Assembly (NCBI GenBank): GCA_949752735.1
Contig: OX457052.1
Span: forward strand, 34,580,315 to 34,644,314
DNA length: 64,000 bases
Reading direction: 5' to 3'
Source: Lumbricus terrestris
Lineage: Eukaryota; Annelida; Clitellata; Crassiclitellata; Lumbricidae
The number at the start of each line of letters is the position of its first letter. Position 1 is the first letter of the stretch. The position numbers and the translations under genes are program-made. Positions 1-10,985 of the stretch are shown piece by piece. The notes below the pieces were generated by a model that was given only the letters and a program-made list of their open reading frames with translations, was not told the DNA's origin and did no database searches.

Positions 1-812
1 AATTACATGTAGATAAGTCGGTATAATATTATCTAGTATTATTCAACGACATTTCATTGCCACCATGGCTGTTGACGTCAACATTGTCTTACTTATTTTA
101 GTCGTTTGCATCTTGCTAAAAATCAATCGGAATTGAATAATTTTACGAATAGAAGAATATAATTTTAGGGTTGAATGAAAGGCTAATAAAGGTGTCCAGT
201 GGGCGTCGTCTTTTACAGAGTTTAAAGTGGCAGACTCGGTCATTGACGTCCGTCTAATAATAATTATTATCGATGTACTTAATATTCGTCTTCTTCGGAT
301 TCTCTGCATCTTAGGTTCAAATTCCGACGTCGCCATGCTCCTCGTTATTGGTTCTTGTGCTTCAAGCTCCACATCGGTTATAAGCCATAACAACATCGTG
401 CCCGCCTCCCAACATTTGCATTCGATTACCCATGTCAATAGTGAGACTCCATTGAGCGTGTCTATCTGTCTTTGTCTTTCTGTCTGTATATCTGTCTTTC
501 TTTCTGTCTGTCTGTCTTCCTGTCTGTCTGTTTGTCTCTTTCTGTATGTATGACTCGTTCTCCTACCGTTTGCTTAGATACTACCGTATCGAACATTATA
601 TTAATTTTTATTATAACGTCTGTTCAAAACGTTACAAAGGTGTCCAAAAGGTTTAATCTCTTGTTAAATGGTAGCGACATCTGCTGACACACAATACATT
701 AGCCAAGCAGTTGCCCTGCTATTTACAGATGCTCTGCTATTTACAGATGCTCTGCTATTTATAGACCAGTTGTATTAATATTATTACTTATCTGTTTGAT
801 ACCGTAATTCAG
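1..812 (+). other. 3'-most intron of the myosin heavy chain gene
   Basis: This stretch lies upstream of the terminal myosin exon and ends in an acceptor AG at 811-812. I see no further coding exon. It holds a TCTG-rich microsatellite (about 466-546) and about three tandem copies of a 20-bp unit reading roughly atgctctgctatttacag (about 714-765). Confidence 0.6.
466..546. repeat. TCTG/TTTC microsatellite
   Basis: Imperfect tctg/tttc repeat. The Cys/Leu/Ser-rich reading frames over it are products of the repeat and not genes. Confidence 0.8.
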
Positions 813-1013
813 GAAGAGGTGGTGGCCATAACGCTGAGCAAGTACCGTAAGTGTCAGCAGGAGTTGGAGGAAGCGCAGCGTAGAGCCGACCGCGCAGAGA
901 AGAACATCTCCGTCGTTCGTCATACGACCGTCATGTCTGGCATCCCAGGGGGAACCCGATCGCAGAGGGCATATTCCGTCAGCCGCGAAACTACGAAGGT
1001 CGTCCGGGTCTAA
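813..1013 (+). CDS. Mhc: Myosin heavy chain, last coding exon (partial gene)
   Basis: This is the C-terminal exon of a conventional muscle myosin heavy chain, the filament-forming motor of sarcomeres. An acceptor (taattcag) ends at 812. The open frame starts EEVVAITLSKYRK, continues CQQELEEAQRRADRAEKN and stops with TAA at 1011-1013, giving 66 residues. KYRKxQQELEEAxxRADxAE is the hallmark of the last heptads of the myosin rod. About 25 residues rich in Ser, Thr, Arg and Gly follow, as expected of the non-helical tailpiece. The rest of the gene lies left of the window. No canonical AATAAA is visible in the first 350 bases after the stop; an AATAAG-like hexamer lies near 1049. Paramyosin is the main alternative, but the KYRK...ELEEA block favours myosin heavy chain. 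Confidence 0.85.
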   Translation, partial: EEVVAITLSKYRKCQQELEEAQRRADRAEKNISVVRHTTVMSGIPGGTRSQRAYSVSRETTKVVRV

Positions 1014-2365
1014 GGAACGGGACAGGTATTATACCCAATAACTAATAAGCTAATCTAATCTAATCTAATTTTCAATATGCCATTGTTTGGATGTAGCAAA
1101 TACTTTCAAAAGTGCTTATTTAGGTGTGTAAATAGATGCAACTTTAGGCTCAATACATGCGTAAATTCACGTATTTCAAAAATTTATATAATATTTATAC
1201 GCCCATTGAAGAAACATACTCAGAGGCGCTCAGGCATGTACATGTTCAGATATTCGCACATACATTTACACTTCCATGCATGTGCTGCGACGTGCACAAA
1301 CAAGCGCATGCATACACACTTACATTCATCTCTGGAGCGCTCCGAGCTCAAACACGGCTAATGAAAAAAGACTTGGGTGATTTTTGAAGCAAAGATTAAT
1401 CGGCCATAGACGGTAATTACGGACAGATCCGATGTAAACACGCTATTTTGTAACGTCCATAGGACCAACAACTAGCGCACAGCTGCGCGTCTTTCTTTTA
1501 TTAAACAAATACCAACCTTAAAAGAGGTGTGGAAATATTTCGAACAGTTTTTGCTGTTCGTCTGGCATTATTCAGCTTCATGTTATGCATGTTATGTGCC
1601 ATACTGTGCTACACTATATTCGCTGTGTTTACATTACATTCGTTTTGCTGACATTGTAGGTGAGGATGACGTAGTTCAAGCAGACGTACTGCCGTCCTCC
1701 ATCCCTTCTCCATGCCGCCCGCATTCACATTTGACCTCCACCTGACCTTGTAACTCCTTCTCCGCTGAATTCTACCGATGTACATGTATCGTCCGCCAGC
1801 AAAAACAACAGACCTTCGAAGCTTTTCAAGCCATCGCTAGGCGTCTTAGTGTAGCGTAGAACAATGTAGAGTCTATCCTTAGCCTATGCTTAGTCTTTGA
1901 TGGGTCCGTTGTATGATGGATATCCCACACAGGGAAAAAATTTAATTAATTAATTAATTCTTCGTTCTAAGACTATTCTATTAAAACTAATTACAACAAC
2001 AGTTACCATAGGTTAAATTTAATTTCGATCTCGCAGTCCTGGAATCTTTTAGTCTTTTCTTAACGGCGCATATAGCGGGCTTTATTTCTGGAGCGGCCGA
2101 ACACGCTTTCGAATTTTCTGGATCGGATCTTCTAAGACACGAGAGTAACCCAGTTGTATCGGCTGTAGAAATAATTCTGTTATTTTGGCGATTTCTGTGA
2201 TGAGTAGAGAACCTCTGTGATTGGGTCAGACGGCAATATAAGGCTATCAGGCGATTTATCGATTATACAATTATACAAACGGCTTTGTACGAACCAGCGT
2301 TTGATTTCCTGACGCTTTAAAAGTAATTTTTCGGTCGAGATTGGCTCTAAAAAAACTGGTTCAGA
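1014..2365. other. Myosin 3' UTR and intergenic sequence
   Basis: No coding exon is recognisable. A short copy of a dispersed motif (cttaaaagaggtgtgg) is at about 1518-1534 and recurs near 7421, 47037 and 47398. The TTAA repeats at about 1939-1960 are simple sequence. Confidence 0.5.
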
Positions 2366-2462
2366 ACCTTGCTCTTAAGTGCTGTAATATGCCGAGCAAA
2401 TTTCTGTCCAGGGTAACGGCCTCTGTTGTCATAGACCCTGGTCAAATCGGATCCACTCCAGA
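2366..2462 (-). repeat. Dispersed repeat, family D
   Basis: Contains the core gtaacggcctctgttgtc followed by agaccctggtcaaatc. Copies in the opposite orientation occur at 28366-28455, 46858-46945 and 47238-47325. The class (MITE or SINE part) is not known. Confidence 0.65.
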
Positions 2463-2640
2463 TTGGCTCTAGATTGCACATGGAGCTATAGCTGTGTTCC
2501 ATCTATGGCTTGTCTCGACCGGGTATTGCGCTCTGCTGCGTGCCTCATTGGGCAAAGCTCTGAATATAATTATGTTCATGCCTCCATCTTATGCTGGAGA
2601 TACTTCATTGGCTCTCTATTCGCCAGGGCACTGAGTTCAG
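2463..2640 (+). pseudogene. LINE reverse transcriptase C-terminal fragment
   Basis: The translation contains CLDRVLRSAACLIG, which matches the CIDRVLRSAARLIG block of the longer LINE copy at 13571-14706. It is a short decayed remnant with no catalytic region. Confidence 0.6.
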
Positions 2641-2679
2641 CGCAGCTTCTATATGGTACCAGGGTTTAAAGTAGGTGGG

Positions 2680-2825
2680 AACGCCGTTCCCACTGCTCTC
2701 GAAATTATTGGCTTGCGTTCCCACTGCTCATCATGATGGAACTCTAAAACACATGCACTTCAATGCAATTCTTCAGCAGCGTTCCCACTGCTCACATTCA
2801 GCGTTCCCACTGCTCACCCAAACCA
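2680..2825. repeat. Four interspersed copies of a 15-bp motif
   Basis: The phrase cgttcccactgctc occurs near 2682, 2717, 2781 and 2801 with unequal spacing. It is unlike the microsatellites nearby. No function is inferred. Confidence 0.6.
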
Positions 2826-3103
2826 CTTTAACCACTGTATGGTACCCCAATGTCGTCAGTGCCTCGCTTCAATTCACATTTCAATTGCTGCCTCACGTTG
2901 GCAATTCAATGACGTCGTCCCCCAGTGTTATATCGACGTCGATGGGGTGGTGGTGAAAGTTCCTCCAGAATGAATTTCCTACTACCCCTTGAAAATTCGC
3001 GAGGTGTTGCATACATTAAATACGTACATTTCCCCCATCCAGATAAAGTGAATGTGTAACAATTTTCACGCCCCATCCAGAAAAAACCCAGAACGACCTT
3101 GCG

Positions 3104-3106
<3 letters not shown>

Positions 3107-3152
<46 letters not shown>
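3107..3152. repeat. TA microsatellite, Helitron target
   Basis: Pure (TA)n, resuming at 4395 after the Helitron. The element therefore sits inside an AT dinucleotide tract. Confidence 0.85.
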
Positions 3153-3155
<3 letters not shown>

Positions 3156-3185
3156 ATATAAATAAAGAGAAGATTCTGTAACGTG

Positions 3186-3221
<36 letters not shown>

Positions 3222-4394
3222 CGGAATGCATTTCAACAGTTTTTGAGCTATTCACTCCAAACCTTCACTACTGTGTAGGTCTCGGCACGAGACGCAAAGT
3301 CGAGGGGTTGGCGATTCTCTACCACCATGGGGGCCAGGGTGGGGAGCGAAACCCCCAAATTGTTTTCCAAATTTTTTTAGCCATTTATATGAAATTTTTT
3401 TCCTGGATAGAGGGCCATCAGAACCACCCGGATCAGTAGTTGGTGAATCTCTACCACCAAGGGGGCCAGCGTGGGGGCGAAAACATTAAGATGGTTAAAC
3501 ACCTTCTTAAACGCTTCCATGGTCATTATATAAATGGCGAGAGCTGCTAATTTAATTTTAACGAAAATCCTTATTTCACGGGTGGCGTACTGGTGCAGGT
3601 CGGTGTGGTGGGTTGAGGTGGGAAAGAGGGTGGGGGGCGGGGAGAGGGTTAGGAGAATGGGGTGAGGGGGAATTTTTCCTGGAAACCCTAATTTCACCAT
3701 TTTCACGGGTGGCGTACTGGTGGAGGTCGTAGTGTGGTGGGGTGGGGGAGCGGGTGTGGGAAGAGGTGGGGGTGGAGGAATTTGTCCCTAAACCCAAATA
3801 TCGCGGGTGGCGTACCGATGAAGGTCGGAGTGCGGTGGGGTGTTGTAGAGTGGGGATGGTATGGGGGTGGGTGAGGTTGAGGGGGTTGGGATCGTGGTGA
3901 GGTAGGGGGTGGGGTGAAATGGGGTGGGGGTAAGAGGTGTGGTGAGGGTGGTGAGGGGTGGGGTCGGGGTGGGGTGGGGTGGAGGGGTGGGGGTTTGGGT
4001 GGAGGGGGTGAGGGTGGGGTGGAGGGTGGGGGTTGGGGTGTGGTGGGGTGTGGGGTTGGGGTGAGGGTGGATGGAGGGGTGGGGTGGGGAGTGGAGGGGT
4101 GGGATGTAGGGGGATGGGGTGGGAGTTGTGTTGGGGTGGAGTGGGGTCGGAGGGGGTTAGGGGTGGAGTGGGGGTGGAATGGGGGTGGAGTGGGGTGGTG
4201 GGGTTGGAGGAGGTTGGGGTGGAGGGCTGGGTTGGGTGTGGGGGTGGGATGGGGGTGGTAATTTTCCTGAGACCCAAATTTCTCGGGTGGCGTACTGGTA
4301 CAGACCGGAGTGTGGTCGGGTGTTGTGTGGTGGGGTTGTGGCCGAAGCGGGTCGAATCCTAAATTTCCCGGGCAACGCCGGGTACCCCAGCTAG
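3153..4394 (+). mobile_element. Non-autonomous Helitron, both ends present
   Basis: The left end reads TCTATATAAATAAAGAG, a typical animal Helitron 5' terminus, and is followed by a TCTG run. The right end has a hairpin of 5-bp stem CCCGG/CCGGG (4367-4382) and then, after a short spacer, CTAG. The base before the element is A and the base after is T, as expected for A^T insertion. Between the ends are about 250 bp also found at 30640-30867 and then 700 bp of extremely G-rich minisatellite. There is no Rep-helicase reading frame, so it would depend on a relative elsewhere. Confidence 0.85.
3570..4270. repeat. G-rich minisatellite inside the Helitron
   Basis: Repeated blocks begin cgggtggcgtactggt (near 3578, 3705, 3805 and 4286) and are separated by runs of ggggtg/gaggg. 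The long Gly/Trp and Pro/His frames over it are composition artefacts. The + strand has many G-tracts that could form quadruplexes. Confidence 0.75.
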
Positions 4395-5879
4395 TATATA
4401 TATATATTGGTCAATTATTGGTTCTTGGTAAAACAGGAGGAAAGCTTTAAAAAGCTAATGAGTTAATTTAAACAGCGAAAATGATAGATTCCTTGGAAAT
4501 TTGTACCAAACGACTAGAAAAAGGTCGTCAGCAAATTTGACCGATGAAGGTGTCGACGACGACCCTGGCCGTCCGTCAATGATGTCCTGCTATAACGGAC
4601 TTCTCCCCCCCCCCCCCCCCCCCCCCGAAACCCGACCCCAAATAGACGACTAGACTAAACACGGCTTGTTGATATACTGCGGGCTATGCATCAGCTGTAT
4701 GCTAATGATTCATAGACTTGCACTCACTGCTCCTCCGAAAATAGGCTATACAGTGACTGATATTTCCTGATTTATTATGCAAGAAGAAGAAGTGCCGAGT
4801 TATCCCGTTTGAATTGCATCTAGCCGCTTACTTATTAACGCCTCAAACGCAAAATTTATCTGACCATATAGACAGCTGGCGGGCGTTGACCGGGTGCTTC
4901 TTCGCTGAGGCATTTCCTCATAATATTTTCCTGGATTTGGTCCGGGACTTGAGGTCATGTCCGCGCTGTAGTCGGTAGCGCTTCCGAGTAGTAATCTTGA
5001 AGGGTCGCTATAACAAGTGCACATACATACATTCATGCATACATACATACATACAATATGAGAGATAGGCTAAATTATGCTTAAAACCGTTAAAATTATA
5101 AGGTCGTTGCTTAAAACTAATTATGATTCAACGAGTTCCGTCGTTTAGACCAAAATACAATAATGGTATCGATTGACGAAGGACGACGTTCCTCCAACAC
5201 CACCGCTAGACTTAATTAATGGCGCCAGTGTCACGTAAATTTTAACACATAATAGATATGGAACATTCTACTTCTGCGTGTAACATGCTCGTTTTCTTCA
5301 TAAATATGTTAACATATACCACATTAATTAGGCGAAATTGCAAAGCACGAATTGCGTCAAATTAAAAGTTTCTGGCTGCCGTAAATTTCGCTAAATACTC
5401 GTTAATTTGATGATTTCGTTAGATACTTTTTTAATGCGTCCGACCGACCCTTTTTAAGCGTCAAAAATGTATGAGACACCGCTTTTCCCTGTTGGTTATG
5501 ATCAATGTGGAACAATAATACCGGTACTCTAGGAGTACTATAACTGAATATGTACTAGTTTACACTAACGGTCAGTATTACTAGTCCTAGATTATACCCT
5601 GCTGGGCCTATGGCACGAGCTAAACCTCTGTTAGCCCTTGTTAAGCAGGATGGTTTCTTCTCCACTTTGAAAAAAAAATTTAAAACAGAAAAAACAGGAC
5701 GCTGGACAATTACCCCATTTTGAATTGTCCGGGGCTAATTGACACGAGGCAATCGTCGGGTGGGGATAATGGTCGGGGGTAATTATCCGGGGAGTAACTG
5801 GCCTAGAACCTTTGCTATGAATTGCCCGTCTTCCTCGATTCTCTCACATCTGTGACATCTCTACATTCGGGACTGAACA
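4395..5879. other. Intergenic, no gene seen
   Basis: Contains a homopolymer of about 22 C at 4605-4626, a SINE tail at 4959-5017 followed by (catA)n, and otherwise unassigned AT-rich DNA. Confidence 0.5.
4959..5017 (+). mobile_element. SINE tail fragment
   Basis: Matches the 3' part of the tRNA-derived SINE at 41201-41402: gtagtcggtagcgcttc, then a gap, then gaagggtcgctataacaag. Confidence 0.65.
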
Positions 5880-6235
5880 ATCTCAGTGTCTCCATCTCTA
5901 CCTGTCCGTATGCAATTCAAAGATCTTGTTTTGTTACTTAAGTCTCAATTGGGTCTTGCTGCAAAGTGTCTTAGTGATCTCATGCGTCGTCCCATCTCTG
6001 CCACTTCGTTTCGCCCTCTTTTGGATCCTCTGATCGGCTTCACATTTTGTTCCTCGCGTCAGGACAGCCACGACTTCCACCATCAGTTCGGTCAGTCTTT
6101 CTCTCTGTCGGTTTTCCTCATCTTTCTCTCGCCTCAAATCCTCCGTTTTTTTGTCGTGGTCGCACGCACCGGGAGCGCTGCTGAAGGCTTCTACTGGGAA
6201 AAGCGCCTTATAAATGGTCATTTAGAATACAGTAC
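5880..6235 (+). pseudogene. LINE 3' end, second subtype
   Basis: A frame ending in RTGSAAEGFYWEK followed by the DNA tail gcgccttataaat resembles the C-terminus and 3' tail of other LINE copies here (GSASE, then gcgctatataaat). The rest of the frame cannot be assigned. Confidence 0.45.
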
Positions 6236-6375
6236 ATTACATTACAATGACAGTCATACGAGTGTGAAAATGATAAGTCTTGAGCTGTGATTTAAATGTC
6301 TCCAGAAATGGTTAAGAAATTGTAATCTTGCTGAAAGAATTCCTGTCAAAACGATTGGATGAATAAATTACCTAG

Positions 6376-6412
6376 TTAATTAATTAATTAATTAATTAAT
6401 TAATTAATTAAT
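6376..6412. repeat. (TTAA)n microsatellite
   Basis: About nine uninterrupted copies of the tetramer ttaa. Confidence 0.9.
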
Positions 6413-6529
6413 AAACTCACATGGATGACCCTATATGCCATAATAAGCCATCATTAACCATGCAAAAGCGACAGTTTGTGACAAGATCGGTTGCTTTCGG
6501 CATCTCAATTGCCCCATGCAGAGGAGAGG

Positions 6530-6795
6530 GACTAGATCAAGCGCTGGTCCTCTCCTACGCTCTGCCAAAATGTTACTCCTTTAACTCCCTTTTGATCGTA
6601 CTCCAACCATGCAGAATCGAGTCTTCTCGGTGGTTGGCCTTTGGCCCAGTGGTCTTAAACGGCCTTCCTTTATTACTACGCTTACACCTTGGGACTCTAC
6701 CAGAATTCTTACTCACTAAACATAAAACTGTTCTATTTGGGCGCCCTGCAGTCGGGAGCGCTTCTGACTAGTTTCCTTGAAGGGGCGCTATATAA
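6530..6795 (+). pseudogene. LINE 3' end fragment
   Basis: Encodes degraded pieces of the same C-terminus as at 14500-14652 (MQ-R-FSVVG, LNGLPL, HKTVLFGRPAVGSASD). It ends in the common tail gggagcgcttctgac...gaaggggcgctatat. Confidence 0.7.
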
Positions 6796-6799
6796 TTTT

Positions 6800-9590
6800 C
6801 CCAGTGAACAAATGAATGAATCAAGGTGTGCAGTTTTGGTTTGGAAATCATATGGTAATATTTAATAATAGGTGGCAGGATTCGAGGCGACAAGCCGGTT
6901 GTTTCCATGCGTGTCTCGTGTGCGGGTTCGATTTTCACAGCAAATCCTCGAAACAGTAGGCACACAAAAATCACTCGGAACTCTGATTGTTTTGAAACAT
7001 TTTTACTAACTAAAAGTTTTCTCATCAGCACAACAACAGAAAATTTAATCTCAAGTTGAACAACAGCAACGATACTTGACGAGAGTATTTTCAAAGTATC
7101 GTATACTTAAGACAATTTCCGTAGCATCGTCGGTAGCAAGCCATATTTCTATTGGATTTTCAACACACAACGTCAATTATTGTCAACGTTAGATATGGGT
7201 TCGTCTTGTGAGTTAGAAAGAGTTAGGCAGGTAATGGAGGATGAGGTTTAATACATGAAGTGAACTTGAAAAGCCAATGGAGGTCAAGACAGTTATACGG
7301 TGAGTGAGGCGATCTTAGGTATATGTGACAATTTACGCTGATAGAAATTATTGTAAAGAGTTTTAACGGTCATATTTGCCACCGGGCTGGTGCTCGATCT
7401 CTTAGAGGACCAATATCACGCTTAAAAGAGGTGTGGAATTATGTTGTTTAGTTTCTGCTGTTTTTAAGCTTGTGAGCGTTTTCATCAGAGTCACCTATGT
7501 CCAAATGTTTATAATGCAGATGTGGTCTTAGGACGTTTATACTATGACGTGGCCATGCCAAAATGATTGACGTCATCAATATAGTCGATGATGCTACTAT
7601 TAAAATACACCGGAAAGAAAATAAACAGCGATCAAATGAGAACGCACGCAGTTACGTCAAAATAGCGCATCAGTAACGTCATCACCAGCATTGTCAAGCA
7701 AAATGTTCAAGTATTTTACAGACTATTACGCGAACAATCGGCAAATATGTGAGGTCGATAGTAGGGCCTAGACGGAACGCTGCAAGGCCCAGTGCAGAAG
7801 TCAGTCTGATCGGCATAACTATAGTATCGAGGACCGAGGTGTCGTTTAGGATGAGGTTTGGCGTTCTGAGGTCGGTTATATGGTCAGTGACGTCATTCGA
7901 AGATACTGCATATGCTTCGGTCCTCCATACTATAGTTTTTCCGTCTTATCAAATTTTAATTTTAAGACTGCCTCTCGTTGTACCGATTTATTTGCGCCTA
8001 TACACTGTATGAAGGTATACTGTGGTACAGATATTTATTTACTTACCACAAAAACGACAATTACTTTAATTAGCTGCTTGAAATAATGACTCAGCTTTAA
8101 AGCCATGCGTCTTAGAACGTGAAATCGAATTCAATCAGCAGTCAGAAGAATACCAAATTTGCATGGATAGATTTTATATCACATGAACAACGATTTTTAT
8201 AGCGCAGTTAACGGCGAACTGTTTTTGAGTATAATACTGTAACACTTAATATTATAGTACAATAACACTACCTGCAACACTACAGAAATAACATGAATTA
8301 ACACCAAACTATTGCACTGGTGGTGTTAACCCTGAACGCGCAGTTCTGTCTATAATATCATACCATATAGTATTGGCAATGTTAACACGTGCAATGTTGT
8401 GTCGTCAGGAAAGTTTGAGTCCATGCATAAGAACTTTCGCTGACTCAACTTCCGTTAAGATGCAGACAGAAGTTTTAAGTCATTTCTCGCAGCTGATGTC
8501 TCTGAACGCATTCTACGACGATTCGATGTCAAGTCTTATCGCTATATAAATCGCAAACGCAGTTTTTCGTCTTGAGGTAAAAACATGCAGAACTGAAACG
8601 TTTCCAAGAAGTTTCGCATCAAAAGTATTGCAATTCACCATCCTCCCGAGTCTCGATGAATCCAATATACGAATGGAAAAAAGAAGAATCGAGCATTTTC
8701 AATTTTCAATTTTCAATGGATCACTTGCTGCAGTTGTAGAAGACATGGCAACATTGGCGAAGAAAGTAACCAAACGAATGATCTTAAGAGAGCCTTTTAG
8801 GACCTCCCTGCTGAACGAATAGGAACGTGGAAAGGAGTTAACTGCCAGACTTCTTCTCAAGACCACTCTTCTCATTCAGTTCGATACACATTCCATACTT
8901 TCCGCTCGTTCAGCCAACATAGATTTCACAGCTGCACAATGTTGTGGCCCAACGTGGTTAAGTATAATTCCACTTTCTATGGTCCATAGCGTATAATAAT
9001 CGCGACTAACTACTTGCGACCAGAAATCGTCACTGGCTTGCAGGGAGAGCGACACAGGAGGCAAAGTTTTGTCGGTCACAAAGTCTGGACGATCATCGTA
9101 AACAGAGAAGTGACGGAACCAACAGCATATACGGCATCGTTTCTCTACGAAAGGCTACCGTTGCATATTGAGTTGTAGATTGGACGTTATTGAATGCAGT
9201 TTGACATCTTTGAAATTGGCTTATTGGCGGAAGCATTTCAGACCTGATTAGAGTTGAACTGAACTAAGGGAGGAAAAATTTACCTGATAATTTTAAATTA
9301 GCGTCTATTTATTAGATGACGGTGCAAATGCATCGATGCATATAATGCAAATCCACTCGATTTCAGCTTAATGAAAAGGTAGAAGGTATGCGATAGGGCT
9401 TGACAAAAGCAGACCTGGATTAGCCTGGAATGCAGTGACGACCAGTAGTCATACTTCACGGTGAAACAGAGTAGGGTCAGTATAGAGGTTCTTATATGGA
9501 GCTACCATAACTGCATGAAGTGGGAACCCGTCTGGTTCGAGTACCACATAAAAGCAGAGTCGTGTCAGATTAATCGTGATGGTAGTCGTG
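6800..9590. other. Intergenic region between the convergent genes
   Basis: No exon is recognisable in either strand. A dispersed motif (cttaaaagaggtgtgg) lies at about 7421. The small frames lack codon or domain support. Confidence 0.5.
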
Positions 9591-9592
9591 AA

Positions 9593-9598
9593 TTTATT
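9593..9598 (-). promoter_or_regulatory. Candidate polyadenylation signal for the GABA receptor gene
   Basis: AATAAA on the - strand, 313 nt after the stop codon. It lies in the tail of a LINE fragment, so it could be chance or an exapted signal. Confidence 0.3.
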
Positions 9599-9800
9599 TA
9601 ACGCCATTTCAAGAGAAACGTTTCAGAGGTACTCCAGTCCTGACAGCACCAAACCACAATCAAAGAGAATGGCTTCAATCGCTTGCGGAAGAGGGGCAAA
9701 GAAAGACGAAAAAGTTTATTACGAACACTGCTAAGTAATCTTTTCCAGAAAGATGGACCGGCCAATTGCCAAGCTTTTATGCAGCGATGTGGAGGGTTAG
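9599..9800 (-). pseudogene. LINE C-terminal fragment (SLPLFRKRLK subtype)
   Basis: The - strand frame reads AGPSFWKRLLSSV then LFRLSLPLFRKRLKPF, ending in a gcgtt-type tail. The same segment with SFWNKLP is at 11537-11735. It is the end of a LINE reverse transcriptase ORF and lies in or near the 3' UTR of the GABA receptor gene. Confidence 0.65.
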
Positions 9801-9910
9801 ACGCTGACTGGCGTGGGTCTAGCTTATCCCGGTAAGAGAAATGTGATGGTCCGTCTTCCAATTGGGGATGGGGCGGGTTTGGGGGTGTGCATGCAGTGGT
9901 GGTGGTCACC

Positions 9911-10321
9911 CTATTTCATGTTGAAATCGGTGACCATCTGACCGTGACTGATGTGGATGTAGGTGACCCAGTAGGTGATGGTGAACGCAGCAAAGATAAC
10001 CGGGAAGATGACCCTCGAGTATCGGTCGATCGCATTCGCCCTTCGGATGTTTGGGTTGGGCTGAGACGGGGTCTTTGGTCTCGCCTCCTCGGCAGCAGCA
10101 GGGACCGCCCTCAGCTGCCCGGCGGTTGTGGCGGAGGAAGAGGAGGAGCCGCCTCCAGGCTGGTGGTTCGCAGGGTTGGAAGCAGAGGCAGGGCAGCTAC
10201 CACCTCCACCAGCGGAGCCCAGCAGTGGCCCGGACGGTCCAGGCTCGGAGAAACGTGAGGCGGACATTCGTGGATCCGCCTCGGACTGTGGCTTGCGTGG
10301 AGGACTCATCATCTCCAGATC
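9911..10321 (-). CDS. Rdl: RDL-type GABA receptor, last exon (M3-M4 loop and M4)
   Basis: This is the terminal exon of a Cys-loop GABA-gated chloride channel subunit. The acceptor ttcttccag precedes 10321. Entering in phase 0 it encodes DLEMMSPPRK, then a long Gly/Ser/Pro/Ala-rich stretch of the cytoplasmic M3-M4 loop, then IDRYSRVIFPVIFAAFTITY, which is membrane segment 4, and TAG at 9911-9913. ID(R/K)YSRxxFPxxF is the invariant start of M4 in GABA and glycine receptors. It gives 136 residues. The exon is GC-rich relative to its surroundings, as is the previous exon. The opposite-strand frames over it are shadows. Confidence 0.93.
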   Translation of the reverse strand, partial: DLEMMSPPRKPQSEADPRMSASRFSEPGPSGPLLGSAGGGGSCPASASNPANHQPGGGSSSSSATTAGQLRAVPAAAEEARPKTPSQPNPNIRRANAIDRYSRVIFPVIFAAFTITYWVTYIHISHGQMVTDFNMK

Positions 10322-10489
10322 CTGGAAGAAACACGAGACAGAGCGGAAGAAAAGTTAAGGTATGTGTGACGTTTCAGCTATGGTTACGCATTGCACAAAT
10401 TCCAGAGCTCATCCGATGACAGAGTGTGTATACATGTGTGTGTGTGCGTGCGTGCGTGTGTTTATGTATGTTCTAGGGCCTCTAGGCCC

Positions 10490-10640
10490 TTCATCTTAAA
10501 TGACCTCCCTTCGGAACTGTCAATTTTACTTCTGACCAATCAAGTCACAAAAGTTTTTTGCTCTGGCCGCAGAGCTGGGAGCGCTCCCGAGGGGATTTTC
10601 CAGAATAGTCGCTGTATCAGTACATAAAACGAATGAGTGA
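10490..10640 (+). pseudogene. LINE 3' end fragment
   Basis: Degraded C-terminus (LNDLPSELS...TKVFCSGRRAGSAPE) of the same LINE family as 13571-14706, inside an intron of the GABA receptor gene and opposite in sense. Confidence 0.6.
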
Positions 10641-10876
10641 ATTCATTTATTGCGTGTATTTTATGTTCCTGAGCATATCAGCACAATGCTGGGGTATCAG
10701 CTCACATTACACTAAATGACTTTGACCTTTGGCACCTGATGACTCATGGGTCATCGAGTGCTATGTGGGCTGATACCCTAGTATCATCTACTACTCAACA
10801 CCATGATGACTGTTCAGTTCTTAGCAAACGAACGACAAAATAAAGAGAAGAACTCCACCACTGGCTGTTCTCTGCC

Positions 10877-10948
10877 AGTGCCAGTCCCAAGCCTGGATAA
10901 AGGAGGAGGGCGACACTAATCATCTTTGATATAGCATTGTCGTTAAAC
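10877..10948 (+). repeat. Dispersed module E (agtgccag...ggaggaggg)
   Basis: About 75 bp with core cctggataaaggaggaggg followed by cgacactaatcatctttg and cgttaaac. At least seven further copies are present (13172, 41572, 45609, 46010, 52292, 52715, 55613). Confidence 0.7.
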
Positions 10949-10985
10949 ATGTAACAAGCAAATAAAGATAATTCTCCAGCTTCAC

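Larger units (their letters stand above)
10322..10985 (-). other. Intron 6 of the GABA receptor gene (664 bp)
   Basis: Donor gtgaag at 10985 and acceptor ttccag at 10322-10327. It carries a LINE 3' fragment (10490-10640) and one dispersed module (10877-10948). Confidence 0.85.

Noticed and set aside
3576..4277. Long Pro/His-rich - strand frame
   Set aside because: It is the complement of the G-rich Helitron minisatellite and open only because of base composition.
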